The translations under genes were made by a program, and so were the position numbers. This document shows, piece by piece, positions 63,015 to 64,000 of a DNA stretch of 64,000 nt. Origin of the DNA: Lichenicola sp964249735 (GTDB lineage: Bacteria > Pseudomonadota > Alphaproteobacteria > Acetobacterales > Acetobacteraceae); assembly GCA_964249735.1 (NCBI GenBank), contig CAXUDP010000004.1:1-64000 (forward strand), written 5' to 3'. The notes below the pieces were generated by a model that did not search any database, had not been told where the DNA came from, and was given only the letters and a program-made list of their open reading frames with translations. The stretch's first letter is position 1; each line of letters opens with the position of its first letter.

Positions 63015-64000
63015 ATGGAGCTTTTTTTGGACCAACCCCCTCCGACCGGACGGGCCAGCATCGCCATCGTCGGCGCCGGCTTCAGCGGCACCCTGCTGGC
63101 GCTGCACCTGCTGCAGCGCTCGCCGCCGCAGACCAGGGTGGTGCTGATCGAGCGGGTCCGGTTCGGCCGCGGCACCGCCTACGCCGATGGCAACGCCAGC
63201 CACCTGCTGAACGTGCCGGCCGCCAGGATGAGCGCGTTCCCGCAGCGCCCGCTCGACTTCCTCCATTGGCTGCAAGGCTTGTCGCCGGCCGAGGTGTGCG
63301 GGGTGGAGTGTTCGGCCGCCTCCTTCGTGCCGCGCCGCATGTTCGGCCGCTACATGCGCCACCTGTTGAACGGCGAGATGAAGGTGCCCGGGCGGCGCGA
63401 CCAGCTGGAGCTGGTACGCGGCGACGTCGTCGCGATTACCCCCGACGGCGCCGGGCTGACTCTTGCCCTCGACCGCGACCGCACCGTGCTGGCCGAGCGC
63501 GCCGTGCTGGCGATCGGCAACTTCCCGCCCGCCCCGCCGCCGGTGGCCGACCCCTCCTTCTACGACAGCCCGGCCTACAAGGCCGACCCGTGGGCGCCCG
63601 ACACCCTGGACGGGCTCGATCCCGACGCGCCGGTGCTGCTGGTCGGCACCGGGTTGACCACCATCGACAGCGTCGTCTCGCTGCTCGACCAGGGCCATCG
63701 CGGCCCGATCACCGCCTTGTCGCGTCGCGGGCTGCTGCCGCACCGCCATGCCGCCGCCGCCCCGCCCGGCGCGGACCCGGCCGCCGCCACGATGCCGGAA
63801 ACCGACGCCTTCCCGACCCGGCTGAACGCCCTTGCCCGCACCCTGCGCGCGAACGCGGCCAGGCAGGCGGCGTGCGGCGGCAGCTGGCACGCGGTGATCG
63901 ACGAGATACGGCCCATCACCACCGAGCTGTGGCAGGCGATGAGCCTGCGCGACCGGCAGCGCTTCCTGCGCCACCTGCGCCCGTGGTGGGACACCCACCG
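63015..64000 (+). CDS. FAD-NAD(P)-binding protein, cut by the window end
   Basis: The open frame from ATG 63015 has no stop to the end, about 328 residues. It begins MELFLDQPPPTG, then IAIVGAGFSGTLLALHLLQ, the FAD dinucleotide site, followed by the run GRGTAYADGNASHLLNVPAARMSAFP and a second nucleotide site VLLVGTGLTTIDSVVSLLDQGH. This is the FAD-NAD(P)-binding (HI0933-unlike, PF13454-type) family seen in hydroxyacylglutathione or mono-oxygenase-like proteins of unknown role. A run of seven T at 63022-63028 lies in codons 3 to 5. Confidence 0.85.
   Translation, partial: MELFLDQPPPTGRASIAIVGAGFSGTLLALHLLQRSPPQTRVVLIERVRFGRGTAYADGNASHLLNVPAARMSAFPQRPLDFLHWLQGLSPAEVCGVECSAASFVPRRMFGRYMRHLLNGEMKVPGRRDQLELVRGDVVAITPDGAGLTLALDRDRTVLAERAVLAIGNFPPAPPPVADPSFYDSPAYKADPWAPDTLDGLDPDAPVLLVGTGLTTIDSVVSLLDQGHRGPITALSRRGLLPHRHAAAAPPGADPAAATMPETDAFPTRLNALARTLRANAARQAACGGSWHAVIDEIRPITTELWQAMSLRDRQRFLRHLRPWWDTH

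Overview
The window is GC-rich, densely packed chromosomal DNA from a Gram-negative bacterium. The gene set fits an alphaproteobacterium of the Acetobacteraceae type: an ETF/ETF-QO respiratory branch, a three-subunit molybdenum aldehyde oxidoreductase, a MlaE/F/D lipid transporter, the DUF484-xerC-priA neighbourhood, many GTG starts and many 4-bp stop/start overlaps. The family assignment is inference. Two runs of exactly 100 N (35435-35534 and 58129-58228) show that this is a draft scaffold; both fall inside genes.

Layout. 1-4584: nickel-pincer cofactor genes larC-larE-larB with a downstream Tat-exported aldo/keto reductase, divergent from a NiCoT nickel/cobalt transporter. 4585-15325: a plastic carbohydrate island holding a GT14-like glycosyltransferase, a protein with a C-terminal discoidin (F5/8C) domain, two complete GH3 glycosidases, a third GH3 relic next to a transposase relic, and a 572-bp apparently exact copy of the 3' part of the NiCoT gene. 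15326-19124: molybdenum aldehyde oxidoreductase operon. 19333-22017: SDR, TetR and darcynin-like genes, several of which look altered. 22034-27927: GT2, a Gly-rich lipoprotein, a VOC protein, then DUF484-xerC-pip-aspartic protease joined by three GTGA overlaps; priA is divergent. 30307-33353: small proteins, an epoxide hydrolase and a broken zinc alcohol dehydrogenase.

33587-40272 is a D-xylose module: xylA and a LacI-type regulator face xylFGH, with a perfect 8-1-8 palindrome between them. 40304-47668 carries an S9 peptidase, a TPR/SPINDLY-like O-linked GlcNAc transferase and a tricorn-like S41 protease. 47782-51274 is a MlaE/F/D transporter with a PqiC-like lipoprotein. 51449-55080 holds a Rieske-ferredoxin reductase, an SDR, a lipoprotein and a DUF892 ferritin-like protein. 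55257-59610 is ETF-QO, etfB, etfA and coaA in one direction. 59810-64000 ends with a GlcG/HbpS protein, a diguanylate cyclase-like protein, tRNA-Ala(CGC), a YggT protein, a GT2 and a truncated FAD/NAD(P)-binding protein.

No clearly new defence or biosynthetic system was found. The most unusual structure is the 572-bp direct repeat: it brackets a three-gene glycosyltransferase/glycosidase segment as a single-crossover integration of a roughly 6.3-kb circle would. An assembly duplication could give the same picture.
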